From NCBI GenBank assembly GCA_963846315.1, contig CAWJVM010000002.1:62001-126000 (forward strand): 64,000 bases of DNA, given 5' to 3'. Made by a program: the position numbers and the translations under genes. Positions 1 through 9,396 of this stretch are shown in pieces (the stretch's first letter is position 1; every line of letters begins with the position of its first letter). Source of the stretch: RPQJ01 sp963846315 (GTDB lineage: Bacteria; Pseudomonadota; Gammaproteobacteria; Steroidobacterales; Steroidobacteraceae). The notes under the pieces are model-generated. The model had not been told where the DNA came from. It was given only the letters and a program-made list of their open reading frames with translations, and did not search any database.

Positions 1-308
1 AGCGGCAGGAAGATGCCGAGTGCGGCGTGCAACGCCGGCAGCCAGGCCGACAACACGAGTTCGACCGCGGTGACCAGTGCCGCAATCAGCAGTACGAACA
101 CGGCGATGCGGATCTCGGCTGGCAGCGACCTGCCGACGAGCGAGACCAGGCCGTTGCTGGCGACGAGCACCGCCAGCGTGGCCAGGCCGAGGCCGAGGCC
201 GTTGCCGAGCGAGGTGCTGACGGCCAGCAACGGGCAGAGGCCGAGCAATTGCACCAGGCCGGGGTTCTGGTCGCGGAAACCGGCGCGGAGGATGTCGGCG
301 GACGTCAT
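1..308 (-). CDS. rsxE: Electron transport complex subunit RsxE/RnfE, 3' part cut by window edge
   Basis: First 102 residues of RnfE/RsxE, an integral membrane subunit of the Rnf ion-translocating (SoxR-reducing Rsx) complex that moves electrons between NADH and ferredoxin-like carriers. The N-terminus carries the family motif RAGFRDQNPGLVQLLGLCP and then hydrophobic helices. ATG at 308 overlaps the rsxG stop (ATGA), so it is translated with the rest of the operon. It is the last rsx gene in transcription order seen here (A-B-C-D-G-E). The C-terminus lies outside the window. Assignment rests on motif and operon position. Confidence 0.93.
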   Translation of the reverse strand, partial: MTSADILRAGFRDQNPGLVQLLGLCPLLAVSTSLGNGLGLGLATLAVLVASNGLVSLVGRSLPAEIRIAVFVLLIAALVTAVELVLSAWLPALHAALGIFLP

Positions 309-931
309 GGCGAAATTGTAGCCGGGGCGGCCAGCAGTTCGTCGCGATGGCGCGCAAAGAATTCCAGCGTGCGACTGACGGTCCCGACCACCGCGCGCGA
401 CGTGATCGTCGCACCGGTGTACTGGTCGAACTCGCCGCCGTCCTTGCGGACCCGCCAGCCCGCCACGGCGGGATTGCGGGTCGACTTGCCGGTGAAGCGC
501 TCGATCCAGTCCGACCGGTGCGTGTCGATGAAATCGCCGAGTCCGGGGGTCTCGCGGTGTGCCACGGCCCGCACACCGAGAACCGTGCCGTCGGGCGCCA
601 CCGCGATCAACAGGCGAATGGCACCCGAATAACCGTCGGGCGCGACAGGCTCGAGCACGACCGCGACAGGTTTGCCCTGCAAACGGGCGCGGTACGCGGT
701 GATGGCGTCTGCCGTCCCCAGCAGCTCCGGATCACGCAGCGTCACGGTATCGGCCAGCAGGTCGTTGTCGTGTGGCCGTCCGGCCAGAACCTGGTCGAAC
801 CGGGCCAGTTCGCGCGCGTGTTCGGTCGCGGCGATCTGGTCACGCGTGGCTTCGTGCACGACGGCCACGAGGCCGAACGCCGCGATCGCGGCCGCTGCCA
901 GCACGACGGCAGCGCGCACGGTGCGTCCCAA
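305..931 (-). CDS. rsxG: Electron transport complex subunit RsxG/RnfG
   Basis: About 208 residues, close to the 206 of E. coli RsxG. One N-terminal transmembrane helix anchors a periplasmic FMN-binding domain. The motif YTGATITS near the C-terminus contains the threonine that carries covalently bound FMN in this family; APDGYSG and ETPGLGD are also conserved. I chose TTG at 931 because it gives the usual length and sits 7 nt after the TGA (941..939) that best closes rsxD; GTG at 919 is the alternative. The stop overlaps the rsxE start. The same frame runs open upstream through rsxD only because of the frame breaks there. Confidence 0.88.
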   Translation of the reverse strand: MGRTVRAAVVLAAAAIAAFGLVAVVHEATRDQIAATEHARELARFDQVLAGRPHDNDLLADTVTLRDPELLGTADAITAYRARLQGKPVAVVLEPVAPDGYSGAIRLLIAVAPDGTVLGVRAVAHRETPGLGDFIDTHRSDWIERFTGKSTRNPAVAGWRVRKDGGEFDQYTGATITSRAVVGTVSRTLEFFARHRDELLAAPATISP

Positions 932-938
932 TGGACGA

Positions 939-1978
939 TCAGGCTGAGTCGGCCATAAATTCTCGGCACTGTGTAACGGTCGATGAATGGCACGGCCAGG
1001 TTCAGCAACAGGACCGCGAAGGCGAAGCCGTCGGGGTAGCCGCCCCAGGTGCGAATGATCCACGCGATCAGGCCGATGCCAGCGCCGTACCACAATCGAC
1101 CGCGATCGCTGGTCGCGGCAGACACTGGATCGGTCGCGATGAAGAACGCGGCCAGCATCGTGGCACCGGAAAATGCCTGCAGCAGCGGCCCGAGCGCGAC
1201 ACCGGAATCCAGCGCGTGCGCGACGAAGGACGGCACCAGCAGGCCGGCCAGCACGGCCACCGGGATATGCCAGCGCACGATCCCGCGCGCCATCAGGTAG
1301 AGGCCGCCCGCGAGCGCCGCGAGATTGATCCACGCGAAGCCGCGTACGCCGAACGGTCCGGCGATGTCCCCGCGATCCGAGCAATTCCGGCAGCGTGTAG
1401 CGCAGTTCGAGCCCGTTGCGGATCGAATCGAGCGCCGTTGCTCCGGTGTATCCGTCCCAATGGGCTGCCCGGTCCGCGCCGTAGAAGCTCTCGAACGACA
1501 GGCGCGCGAGTTCCGACCAGGTGTGAGTGCCGCCGACGTCCAGTGGCACGGGCCAGCGTGTCATCTCAGCAGGGAACGACACGAGCAGGATCGCGTAACC
1601 CACCATCGCAGGATTGAAGGGATTCTGGCCGAGACCGCCGAAGACGTGCTTGCCCAGCAGCACCGCCAGCGCCGTGCCGAGCGCGCCTAGCCACCAGGGC
1701 AACAGCGGCGGGATCGAGAACGCCAGCAGGAACGCAGTCACCAGCACGCTGCCGTCCCGCAGGGCGGGCATCGCGTCCCGGCCACGCCAGCGCAGCGCGC
1801 CCGCTTCGGCGAGCAGCGCGGTGACGCAGGCGACGGACAGTTGCAGCAGCAGTCCGGGACCGAACAGCGCGACGTGCGCGATGCCTGCGGGAACCAGGGC
1901 GAGCAGCACCTGGAACATGACGCGCGGCACGGTGTAACCGGCGATGACGTGCGGTGCGGGTGAGGTGTCGAAACGCAT
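939..1978 (-). CDS. rsxD: Electron transport complex subunit RsxD/RnfD (two apparent +1 frame breaks)
   Basis: Multi-spanning membrane subunit of the Rsx/Rnf complex with covalent FMN on the threonine of SGATM (in LLQAFSGATM). From ATG 1978 the protein reads normally to about 1345, where a G run (CGGGG on the minus strand) must lose one base to continue into GPFGVRGFAWINLA. That second frame runs to YTVPRIYGR near 950. A second +1 step within the next few bases reaches a TGA at 941..939, just before rsxG. Corrected length is about 345 residues against 352 in E. coli. Without the second correction the frame would stay open to 742, overlapping rsxG by about 190 nt, which is less likely. ATG lies 1 nt after the rsxC stop. 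Confidence 0.85.
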
Positions 1979-1979
1979 G

Positions 1980-3464
1980 TCAGTTCGCGCCGCCTGCAGG
2001 ATCGTCGCCGTGGGGTCGCACTCGATTGCGGACGTCCTCGAAAGCTTGTTGCTCGGCCGACGCGGCCACGTGCAACCGGTGCGTGTGCGTTGCATGCCGA
2101 TCGCGTGCGTCCGCGGCCTTCTGCGCCGTCGCGTCGGCCTCGTTCAGGCGGCGCCGGGCATCGCGAAAGCGAGCGGCCAGTGGAATCTGGCTCGGGCAGA
2201 CGTAGTCGCACAGGCCGCAATCGATGCAGTCGCGCACGCCGAGTTGCCGCAACAGCGGATGAGCGTCGGCGAGCGCAGCCCGGTGCAATTGCTGCGGCAA
2301 CAGTCCGGCGGGACACACGTTGGCGCAGTCGCCGCAGCGGATGCAGGGCAGTTCGACGGCGTCGAGTCGTGAGCCGATGTCGGCGCGCGTAGCGACGAAC
2401 ACGCAGTTCATCGCCTTGGTCAGACCCACCTCGTCCGACGGCAAGGCGCGTCCCGTCATGTTGCCGCCCGCGATCAGGCGTAGCGGCCTATCGCGATAAC
2501 CGCCGGCCGCGACGATGAGTGCGGCCAGTGGACTGCCGATCGGCGCTCGGACATTGCACGGCTGTGCGACCCCGCTGCCCGTCACGGTCACGATGCGAGT
2601 GACGAGGGGCTCCCCGCGCGCGGCCCACCGCGCGACGGCAGCGGCGGTGGCGACGTTCTGTGAGATCACTCCCGCGGCTGCGGGCAGGCTGCCTGAGGGC
2701 AACTCGATCCCGGTCACCTTCGTGATCAACTGCCGCTCGGCGCCCTGCGGGTACACCGCGGGAACGACCGCCAGCGTCAGCGACGTGTCACGCCGATGGT
2801 CGATGGCGGCCGTCATGGCAACGATCGCTTCGGGTTTGTCGTCCTCGATTGCGACTACACATCTCTTGGCGCCGGCTGCGCGTTGCAGCAGGAGCGCGCC
2901 ACTGACGACGTCGTCCGCCGCGGATCGCATCAGCGCGTCGTCGCAGCAGATCCACGGCTCGCACTCCGCTCCATTCAGCACCAGCGTGTGTGCCAGGTGC
3001 GTGCGTGCAGAGGCCAGCTTGGTCGCGGTCGGGAAGCCCGCACCGCCGAGTCCCGCGATGCCCGCGTTGCACAAGTGCCGGACGAGTTCCTCGGGACGGA
3101 GCGACGCGAGATCGTCGCGCGGGTGCATGGAGTCGTCGGTCCGGTCCGAGCCGTCGCCCTCGATCACGATGCAGACGCCACGACCGCCCTCGACGGCGGC
3201 TTCGCGCGACTCGATCGCCACCACGACGCCAGCGATCGGCGCGTGCAATGCAGCAGCAAACGGGTGGCTGGCGCGTGCGACGGGCGTTCCCACGGCGACC
3301 CTGTCGCCCGCGGCCACGATCGGTTCGGCGTCGTAACCCGAGCCCTGGTCGAGGGCGAGCGTCACCTGCGCCGGCGGTGACAGTTCGCCAATCGGCGTGC
3401 CGCCAGCGCGCTGCTTGTGCGCGTCGAGCGCCAGACCCGCGGGAAAAGTGGATCGTGCGGCCAT
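1980..3464 (-). CDS. rsxC: Electron transport complex subunit RsxC/RnfC
   Basis: 494-residue peripheral subunit that takes electrons from NADH. Visible motifs: the glycine-rich GLGGAGFPT, NGAECEPW (NADH/FMN-binding NuoF-like fold), and two C-terminal 4Fe-4S motifs, CIRCGDCANVCP and CIDCGLCDYVCP. It lacks the long alanine/lysine-rich C-terminal repeat of E. coli RsxC (740 aa); short versions are common in other proteobacteria. ATG 3464 overlaps the rsxB stop by one base (TGATG); the open frame upstream of it is shadow over rsxB. Confidence 0.93.
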   Translation of the reverse strand: MAARSTFPAGLALDAHKQRAGGTPIGELSPPAQVTLALDQGSGYDAEPIVAAGDRVAVGTPVARASHPFAAALHAPIAGVVVAIESREAAVEGGRGVCIVIEGDGSDRTDDSMHPRDDLASLRPEELVRHLCNAGIAGLGGAGFPTATKLASARTHLAHTLVLNGAECEPWICCDDALMRSAADDVVSGALLLQRAAGAKRCVVAIEDDKPEAIVAMTAAIDHRRDTSLTLAVVPAVYPQGAERQLITKVTGIELPSGSLPAAAGVISQNVATAAAVARWAARGEPLVTRIVTVTGSGVAQPCNVRAPIGSPLAALIVAAGGYRDRPLRLIAGGNMTGRALPSDEVGLTKAMNCVFVATRADIGSRLDAVELPCIRCGDCANVCPAGLLPQQLHRAALADAHPLLRQLGVRDCIDCGLCDYVCPSQIPLAARFRDARRRLNEADATAQKAADARDRHATHTHRLHVAASAEQQAFEDVRNRVRPHGDDPAGGAN

Positions 3465-4009
3465 CACGCGGCCCGAGGCTGGCGGTGGCCCAACGGGACT
3501 TGCTCGACGTCGCGCAGTTCGATGCAGTCGACGGGGCAGGGCGGCAGGCAAAGCTCGCAGCCCGTGCACTGCGCGGCGATGACCGTGTGCATCTGACGCG
3601 AGGCCCCGACGATGGCGTCGACCGGGCACGCGGGCAGGCAGCGCGCGCACCCGATGCACTTCTCCTCGTCGATCCATGCCACCTGCGCGGGCTTTGGCGC
3701 GCCAAACGCCGGGTTGAGCGGACGCGGCGCACGATCGAGCAGCGTGGCGAGTGCACGCACCGTCGCAGCACCACCGGGCGGACAACGGTCGATGTCTGCC
3801 TCGCCAGTGACAATCGCGGCTGCATAAGGGCGACAGCCGGGATACAGGCACTGGCCGCACTGCGTTTGCGGCAACAACGCATCGATCTGCTCGATCAGCG
3901 AGTCGACGTCGGGTTCGATCCGTGACGCCGCCCAGCCGAGGGCGACGCCGAGCGTGACGGCGAGCGCCACGGCGACCAGTATCGCCTGGATGATCGCGCC
4001 CGGATTCAC
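3464..4009 (-). CDS. rsxB: Electron transport complex subunit RsxB/RnfB
   Basis: 181-residue iron-sulfur subunit. An N-terminal membrane helix (residues ~4-26) is followed by an Fe-S domain with CGQCLYPGCRPYA and then two 4Fe-4S ferredoxin motifs, CIGCARCLPACP and CTGCELCLPPCP. It relays electrons within the Rsx/Rnf complex on the cytoplasmic face. GTG at 4009 is chosen because it overlaps the rsxA stop as GTGA and gives the family N-terminus; the longer open frame upstream has no RnfB similarity. Confidence 0.93.
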   Translation of the reverse strand: MNPGAIIQAILVAVALAVTLGVALGWAASRIEPDVDSLIEQIDALLPQTQCGQCLYPGCRPYAAAIVTGEADIDRCPPGGAATVRALATLLDRAPRPLNPAFGAPKPAQVAWIDEEKCIGCARCLPACPVDAIVGASRQMHTVIAAQCTGCELCLPPCPVDCIELRDVEQVPLGHRQPRAA

Positions 4010-4587
4010 CGCGCGCCCAACCCGGCGAATCCCATGAAGGCCAGGGCCATCAGGCCCGCCGTCACCAGTGCGACCGGTGCGCCGCGGAAAGCCTCGGGCA
4101 CATCGGCCGTGTCCAGTCGCTCGCGCAATGCGGTGAACAGCAGCAGGGCGAGCCCGAATCCTGCCCCGGCGCTGGCACCGAACACGAGCGACTCGAGCAA
4201 CCCGTGCTGGCGATCGACGTTCAGCAGCGCGACGCCGAGCACCGCACAGTTGGTCGTGATGAGTGGCAGGAAGATGCCGAGCAGCTGGTGCAGCAGCGGG
4301 CTGGTTGCCCGCACCATGATCTCGGCAAACTGCACGACCCCCGCGATCAGCAGGATGAACACCAGCGTACGCAGGTGTTCGAGACCGAGCGGCACCAGCA
4401 CCCACTGCCACAGGGCGAAGCTCAGGCCCGAGGCGATCGTGAGCACGAACAGCGTCGCGAGCGCCATGCCCGCGGCCGCCTCGAAGCGCCGGCTCACGCC
4501 GATAAACGGGCAGAGCCCGAGGAAATTCGACAGGACGAAGTTGTTGACCAGGCTCGCTCCGAGCGCGAGCAGCAGCAGCTCGGTCAT
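4006..4587 (-). CDS. rsxA: Electron transport complex subunit RsxA/RnfA
   Basis: 193-residue, six-helix membrane subunit matching E. coli RsxA in length. Diagnostic stretches are NNFVLSNFLGLCPFIGVS at the start and LITTNCAVLGVALLN in the middle. First gene of the rsx operon, starting about 20 nt after metG on the same strand, so it may be read through from metG. Its stop overlaps rsxB. Confidence 0.95.
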   Translation of the reverse strand: MTELLLLALGASLVNNFVLSNFLGLCPFIGVSRRFEAAAGMALATLFVLTIASGLSFALWQWVLVPLGLEHLRTLVFILLIAGVVQFAEIMVRATSPLLHQLLGIFLPLITTNCAVLGVALLNVDRQHGLLESLVFGASAGAGFGLALLLFTALRERLDTADVPEAFRGAPVALVTAGLMALAFMGFAGLGAR

Positions 4588-4606
4588 GGGCTCCTCGTCG
4601 CGGGCG

Positions 4607-6719
4607 TCACTTCACCTTCATGCCGGGCACAGCGCCCGCATCGGGGGAGAGTACGAAAATCTCCTGCCCGCCGGGTCCGGCCGCCAGCACCATTCCTTCG
4701 GACAGGCCGAATCGCATCTTGCGTGGTGCGAGGTTCGCGACCACCACCGTCAGGCGGCCGACGAGCTGCGATGGTTCGTATGCGGAACGAATGCCGGCAA
4801 AGATCTGCCGCTTGCCGAGCTCGCCGAGATCCACTCCGAGCTTCAGCAGCTTGTCGGCGCCCTCGACCAGTTCGGCCGATTCGATGCGTGCGATGCGCAG
4901 GTCGACCTTCATGAAATCGTCGATCGACAGTTCCGCGGGCGGAGCGGCGGGCTCGACCGGCTTCGCCGCAGCCTTTGCCGGCGCCCTTCACCGACTTTTC
5001 CGTGGCAGCCTTTGCGGCAACCGCTGGCACGGCCGTGGCCGCCTGCTCCGGCACGCCCGAAGGCTTCAGGGTCTCCGCCGAGGCGGCCAGCAGCGCCTTG
5101 ACCGCGGCCGGGTCGACCCGTGTGGCGAGCGGCTCGTAGGCGTTGATCGCCGTGCCAACGAGCGAGGTCGCAGCATCGGCCCAGGCCTGCGGTGGCAGCC
5201 CGAGGAACTTCTCGGCGCCTGCCGCGAGTTTCGGCATGACGGGTTTCAGGTACACCGCCAGCACGCGGAACAGGTTGATGCCCTGCGTGCAGACGGCCTG
5301 CACCTCGGCGGCGCGCGCCGGATCCTTGGCCATGAGCCATGGCTTCTGCTGGTCGATGTAGAGGTTGGCGCGGTCAGTGAGCGCCATGATTTCGCGCAAC
5401 GCACCGGCGAGATCGCGGCCTTCGTACAACGCGGCGATGCGCTCGCCCGCGGCGACGAATTCCGCCTGCAGGCCGGTATCGGCGAGCGTGGCGGCGAGCT
5501 TGCCGGCCGAACCTCGCGCAATGAAACCGGCGCACCGGCTCGCGATGTTGACCAGCTTGCCGACGATGTCGGAGTTGACCTTGGCGACGAAGTCCTCGAG
5601 GTTGAGGTCGAGGTCATCGACGCCGTCGCCGAGGCGCGACGCGAAATAGTAGCGCAGGTACTCCGCCGGCAGGTGATCGAGCCAGGTCCGCGCCGAGATC
5701 AGCGTGCCGCGTGACTTGGACATCTTGAGTCCGTTCACGGTCAGGAAGCCGTGCGCGAATACCGACGTCGGCGGACGGTACCCCGCGCCGACGAGCACGG
5801 CCGGCCAGAACAGCGTGTGGAAGTACACGATGTCCTTGCCGATGAAGTGATACACCTCGGCCGTGCTGTCCGGTTTCCAGTACTGGTCGAAATCGCGCCC
5901 GGTGCGGCGGCAGTACTGCAGGAGGCTCGAGAGGTAGCCGATCGGCGCATCGAGCCAGACGTAGAAATACTTGCCGGTCTCGCCCGGAATCTCGAAACCG
6001 AAATAGGGCTCGTCGCGCGAAATGTCCCAATCGCGCAGGCCCGCGCCGAACCACTCGCCGAGTTTCGCCGTGACGGCGGACTGGAGGCGGCCGCCGCCCG
6101 TCCAGGCACGCAGCATCGGCTCGAAGTCGCCGAGCTTGAAAAACAGGTGCTCGGATTCCTTCTGCACCGGTGCGGTGCCGCTCACGACGGACACGGCATT
6201 CAGGAGATCCGCCGGTGTGTAGGTGGCGCCGCAGACTTCGCAGCTGTCGCCGTATTGGTCGAGTGCGCCGCACCTGGGGCACGTGCCGCGCACGTAGCGA
6301 TCCGGCAGGAACATCTTCGCCTGCTCGTCGTACGCCTGCACGATCGTCTCGCGCCGGATGTGACCGCCTGCCACGAGCCGGCGATAGATCTCGTAGGTGA
6401 CTTCGCGGTTCTCGTCCGAGTGCGTAGTGTGGAAATTGTCGTACGAGATGTCGAACTCACCGAAGTCGCGGCGTTGCTCGGCGCCCACGCGCTCGATCAG
6501 CTGCTCGGGCGTGATGCCTTCCTGCCGCGCCTTGAGCATGATCGGCGTGCCGTGCGCGTCGCTCGCCCAGATGAACAGGCAATCGTGGCCGCGCATGCGC
6601 TGGAATCGCACCCAGATGTCGGTCTGAACGTATTCGACGATGTGCCCGAGGTGCGGCGCGCCGTTGGCATAGGGCAACGCGCTGGTGACGAGCAGGGTGC
6701 GCTTGGCGGGAGCGGTCAT
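4607..6719 (-). CDS. metG: Methionine--tRNA ligase (one apparent +1 frame break)
   Basis: Class I aminoacyl-tRNA synthetase charging tRNA-Met. N-terminal SALPYANGAPHLGHIVEY carries the HIGH-type motif (HLGH); a zinc knuckle uses CPRCGALDQYGDSCEVC; KMSKSRGT is the KMSKS loop. The catalytic and anticodon domains read cleanly to about residue 580. The frame then breaks in a lysine/alanine-rich linker near 4972-4976 (minus strand AAAGG). The C-terminal tRNA-binding (Arc1p/EMAP-like) domain, starting DDFMKVDLRIARIE, continues one frame over to 4607. Corrected length is about 703 aa (E. coli 677). Start ATG 6719 gives the normal MTAPAKRTLLVTSALPY. Confidence 0.93.
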
Positions 6720-6835
6720 GGGGCGGCGGGATCCGGGTCGAAGGACCGTCAATTATGCCAGTCGAGCCACGGAACGGCTTGGCTCGCCGCCCACGCTTTG
6801 GGCAGACAGGCACCCGTCTCGGTGGACCATGCGGC

Positions 6836-6899
6836 GGATTCGGTGCGTCTCCCGCGCCTTGGAAAGGCAGACACGCGGCGCGGGAGACGCACCGAATCC
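6836..6899. repeat. Perfect hairpin with conserved GGAAAGGCAGACAC loop, copy 1
   Basis: Left arm 6836-6858 and right arm 6877-6899 are perfectly complementary over 23 bp. The 18-nt loop contains GGAAAGGCAGACAC (6861-6874), identical to the loops of the hairpins at 41513 and 41739. The arm aligns without gaps to the arms of those two copies at about 14 of 24 positions, and the differences are compensated in the other arm. No T-run follows, so it is not an obvious intrinsic terminator. Confidence 0.85.
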
Positions 6900-7005
6900 A
6901 CCGCCTGTACGACCGCGCCTGAGCTCGCACTCGCCACGGGCGAGCGCTCGCACGGCGCACGTCGCCGCAGCAATGGGTCCGCTGCCACCGCACTTTCGGC
7001 GCATC

Positions 7006-7117
7006 GATCCGGGTCTGAAGGGCGTTTCGACAGGCCGTGCGCCGCATGGACGCGGCGCCCGGAGCCCCCAGGGACGGGTTTACGGCGTCCTGTCGAAGCG
7101 CCCTCCAGACCCGGGTC
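7006..7117. repeat. Imperfect 29-bp inverted repeat around a 54-nt core
   Basis: Arms 7006-7034 and 7089-7117 match as inverted repeats at 26 of 29 positions (outer sequence GACCCGGGTCTGG, inner TTCGACAGG). The core includes CCCCCAGGGACGGGTTTAC. This looks like a dispersed intergenic element; similar GGGACGGGTTTACGGCGTC-type elements occur between genes in other gammaproteobacteria, but that comparison is from memory. It ends 62 nt from the stop of the adjacent ATPase gene (7180). Confidence 0.7.
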
Positions 7118-7179
7118 GGTGCGCTGAGGGCTCACCGGTAGCAACGTGCGTGCGACGCGCAACTCGACCGATCGGAGTC

Positions 7180-8292
7180 TTAACCCATGTCCTTGAACTG
7201 CTCGAATTGCGGCTTGTTCATGGCCTTTTCGTAAGCCGACCGGCCGCTGATCACGCCCTTGTCGAACAGTTCCTTGACCGCCGAGTCCATGACCCGCATG
7301 CCATGGGCAGCGCCGCTCTGCATCGCGTTCTCGAGCTGGTCGAGCTTGCCCTGGCGGATCAGGTTGGAAACGGCCGGCGTGTTGATCAGGATCTCGAGCG
7401 CCGCGACCCGCCCGCGCTTGTCGGCGCGCATGATCAGCTGTTGCGAGATCACGCCGCGCAGCGAAGTCGACAGCATGGTCCGCACGTGCCCCTGCTTGTC
7501 GGAGGGGAAGGCATTGACGATGCGGTCCACGGTGGGCGCGGCACCATTGGTGTGCAGGGTGCCCATCACGAGGATGCCCATCTCGGCCGCCGTGACCGCG
7601 ATGCTGATCGTCTCGAGGTCGCGCAATTCGCCGACCAGCACGATGTCCGGGTCTTCGCGCAGGGCCGAGTGCAGTGCGTCAGCAAAACCAGGGCTGTGCA
7701 GGCCGACCTCGCGCTGGCTGACCAGGCAGTTCTTGCGCGGATGCACGAACTCGATCGGGTCTTCGATCGTGAGGATGTGGCCTTTTTCGCGGGCGTTGAT
7801 GTCGTCGATCATCGCGGCGAGCGTCGTCGACTTGCCCGAGCCGGTCTTGCCCGTCACGAGGATCAGGCCGTTGTTGACGCGGCACAGGCTGCGCACGGCC
7901 GGGGGCAGGTTGAGCTGTTCGAGCGTCAGCGCCTTCGAAGGGATCGCTCGCAGCACGACACCGAGCCCGCCGATGTGCCGGAACACGTTCACGCGGAAAC
8001 GCGAAACACCCGGGATCGAATAGGCAAAATCGGCGCCGTCTTTTTCCTCGAGCTGCTGCTGCGCGCGGCGGGTGATGAAGTCCATGATCGTGTCGTGCAC
8101 GAACTGCTTCTCGAGTGGCGCATCGCGCAGCGTCAGCAGCTCGCCATTGAGCCGGATGCGCGGCGGATCGCCCGCGACAAAATGCAGGTCAGAGCCACCC
8201 CGCTTCAGGACTTCCATCAGGAACTCGTCGATGCGCCGCGGCGTGTGCTGCGGTGCCTCGGGATTGAGCTGGGTCGTGGTGTCGGTGGACAT
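7180..8292 (-). CDS. PilT/PilU-family type IV pilus retraction ATPase (paralogue 1)
   Basis: 370-residue hexameric secretion-type ATPase of the PilT/PilU family, expected at the cytoplasmic base of a type IV pilus where it powers retraction. Visible features: SDLHFVAG (N2 domain), Walker A GKTGSGKST, Asp box ILTIEDPIEFVH, Walker B DIVLVGELRD, His box GTLHT, and a PilT-like AVSNLIRQGK stretch near the C-terminus. Its ATG overlaps the stop of the upstream paralogue (TGATG), so the two are co-translated. I cannot decide between PilT and PilU from sequence alone. Confidence 0.9.
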   Translation of the reverse strand: MSTDTTTQLNPEAPQHTPRRIDEFLMEVLKRGGSDLHFVAGDPPRIRLNGELLTLRDAPLEKQFVHDTIMDFITRRAQQQLEEKDGADFAYSIPGVSRFRVNVFRHIGGLGVVLRAIPSKALTLEQLNLPPAVRSLCRVNNGLILVTGKTGSGKSTTLAAMIDDINAREKGHILTIEDPIEFVHPRKNCLVSQREVGLHSPGFADALHSALREDPDIVLVGELRDLETISIAVTAAEMGILVMGTLHTNGAAPTVDRIVNAFPSDKQGHVRTMLSTSLRGVISQQLIMRADKRGRVAALEILINTPAVSNLIRQGKLDQLENAMQSGAAHGMRVMDSAVKELFDKGVISGRSAYEKAMNKPQFEQFKDMG

Positions 8293-9389
8293 CAGAGGCC
8301 CTGCGTCACGTCGGCCTTGAGCGTCGCCGTGCCCTCGGGGATGTAGCGGGCGAACGACTTCTTGTCGATTGCGTAACCGAACGCGTCCTCCGGATCGATC
8401 TCGCGCGCCTGGATGGCGGCGAGCAGGGCCTGGTCGAGTGTCTGCATGCCGACGTCGCGGCCCGTCTGCAACTGCGACGGGATCATGTGCGACTGCTCGG
8501 ACGTGATGAGCTTGCCGATCGCGCGGTTCATGACCATCACCTCGCAGATGGCCTTGCGACCACGCAGGTCGGGCGTGCGCACCAGGAACTGGGAGACGAC
8601 GCCGAGCAGGCTCTGCGACAGGAAGCTCTTGGTCTGCTCGCGCTCCTCCGCCGGCAGCGCGTCGACGATGCGGTCGATCGTCTTCACCGCGCTGGTCGTG
8701 TGCAGCGTGCCGAGCACGAGGTGTCCCGTCTCCGCCGCGGTCATCGCCCAGCGCACCGTATCGGCGTCGCGCAGTTCGCCGACCAGGATCACGTCCGGAT
8801 CCTCGCGCATGGCGGCACGCACGCCTTCGGCAAAGGAGGGCAGGTGCGTGTGCAGCTCGCGCTGGATCACCTGCGACTGTTTGCTGCTGTGGACGAACTC
8901 GATCGGGTCTTCGAGGCTGATGATGTTGAGCCGGCGAGTCTTGTTCAGGTGGTCGATCATGGCCGCGAGCGTCGTCGACTTGCCGGTGCCGGTCGAGCCC
9001 GTGACCAGCACCATGCCCTGGTGGAAGTCGCAGAATTTCCTGACCACCGGCGGCAGGTTGAGCGAGTCGAGCGACGGCACGTCGCTCGGGATCGCGCGAA
9101 ACACGGCGCCGACTCCGGTCTCCTTGCGGAAGACGTTGACGCGGAAACGCGCGTTGTCCTCGGAGACGTACGAGAAATCGATGTCGTGGCCCTTCCTGAA
9201 TTGCTCCTGGTGGGTGGGCGTCAGGATCTCCGTGACGTAGCTTTCGAGTTCGGCCTCGGCCAGGTTGCGGAACTTGATCGGCAGCAGGTCGCCGTTCATG
9301 CGCAGCATCGGCGGCACGCCGACCGCCAGGTGGACGTCCGAGCAGCCTTGCGAGGCGCCGAGTTTCAGGAATGCGTCGATGCGCGCCAA
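8292..9389 (-). CDS. PilT/PilU-family type IV pilus retraction ATPase (paralogue 2)
   Basis: 365-residue second member of the same ATPase family. It shows SDVHLAVGVPP, Walker A GSTGTGKST, EDPIEFVHSSK, DVILVGELRD and GTLHTTSAVKTIDR. The C-terminal region (AIGKLITSEQSH) departs from the AIRNLIRE motif of canonical PilT, so this may be the accessory (PilU-like) partner. Start ATG 9389 is 7 nt after the end of the HEAT-kinase gene. No pilus structural genes lie nearby. Confidence 0.88.
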   Translation of the reverse strand: MARIDAFLKLGASQGCSDVHLAVGVPPMLRMNGDLLPIKFRNLAEAELESYVTEILTPTHQEQFRKGHDIDFSYVSEDNARFRVNVFRKETGVGAVFRAIPSDVPSLDSLNLPPVVRKFCDFHQGMVLVTGSTGTGKSTTLAAMIDHLNKTRRLNIISLEDPIEFVHSSKQSQVIQRELHTHLPSFAEGVRAAMREDPDVILVGELRDADTVRWAMTAAETGHLVLGTLHTTSAVKTIDRIVDALPAEEREQTKSFLSQSLLGVVSQFLVRTPDLRGRKAICEVMVMNRAIGKLITSEQSHMIPSQLQTGRDVGMQTLDQALLAAIQAREIDPEDAFGYAIDKKSFARYIPEGTATLKADVTQGL

Positions 9390-9396
9390 GGCGGCC

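Larger units (their letters stand above)
6720..7179. other. Gene-free spacer between metG and the pilT-like gene
   Basis: 460 bases with no convincing protein on either strand. It contains a strong perfect hairpin (6836-6899) and a second, longer imperfect inverted repeat (7006-7117), both listed separately. The metG promoter should lie in its left part but I see no clear -35/-10 pair. The short open frames crossing it on both strands follow the palindromes and mirror each other, as expected for repeat DNA rather than genes. Confidence 0.7.

Noticed and set aside
1..960. Long + strand open frames across the rsx genes
   Set aside because: They are Arg/Gly/Ala-rich antisense shadows, as expected in GC-rich DNA; the minus-strand products have clear family motifs.
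305..2095. A single 596-residue RsxD-RsxG fusion protein
   Set aside because: The middle third of that frame is Arg/Pro-rich nonsense while the true RsxD sequence continues in another frame. It is two genes with frame breaks, not a fusion.
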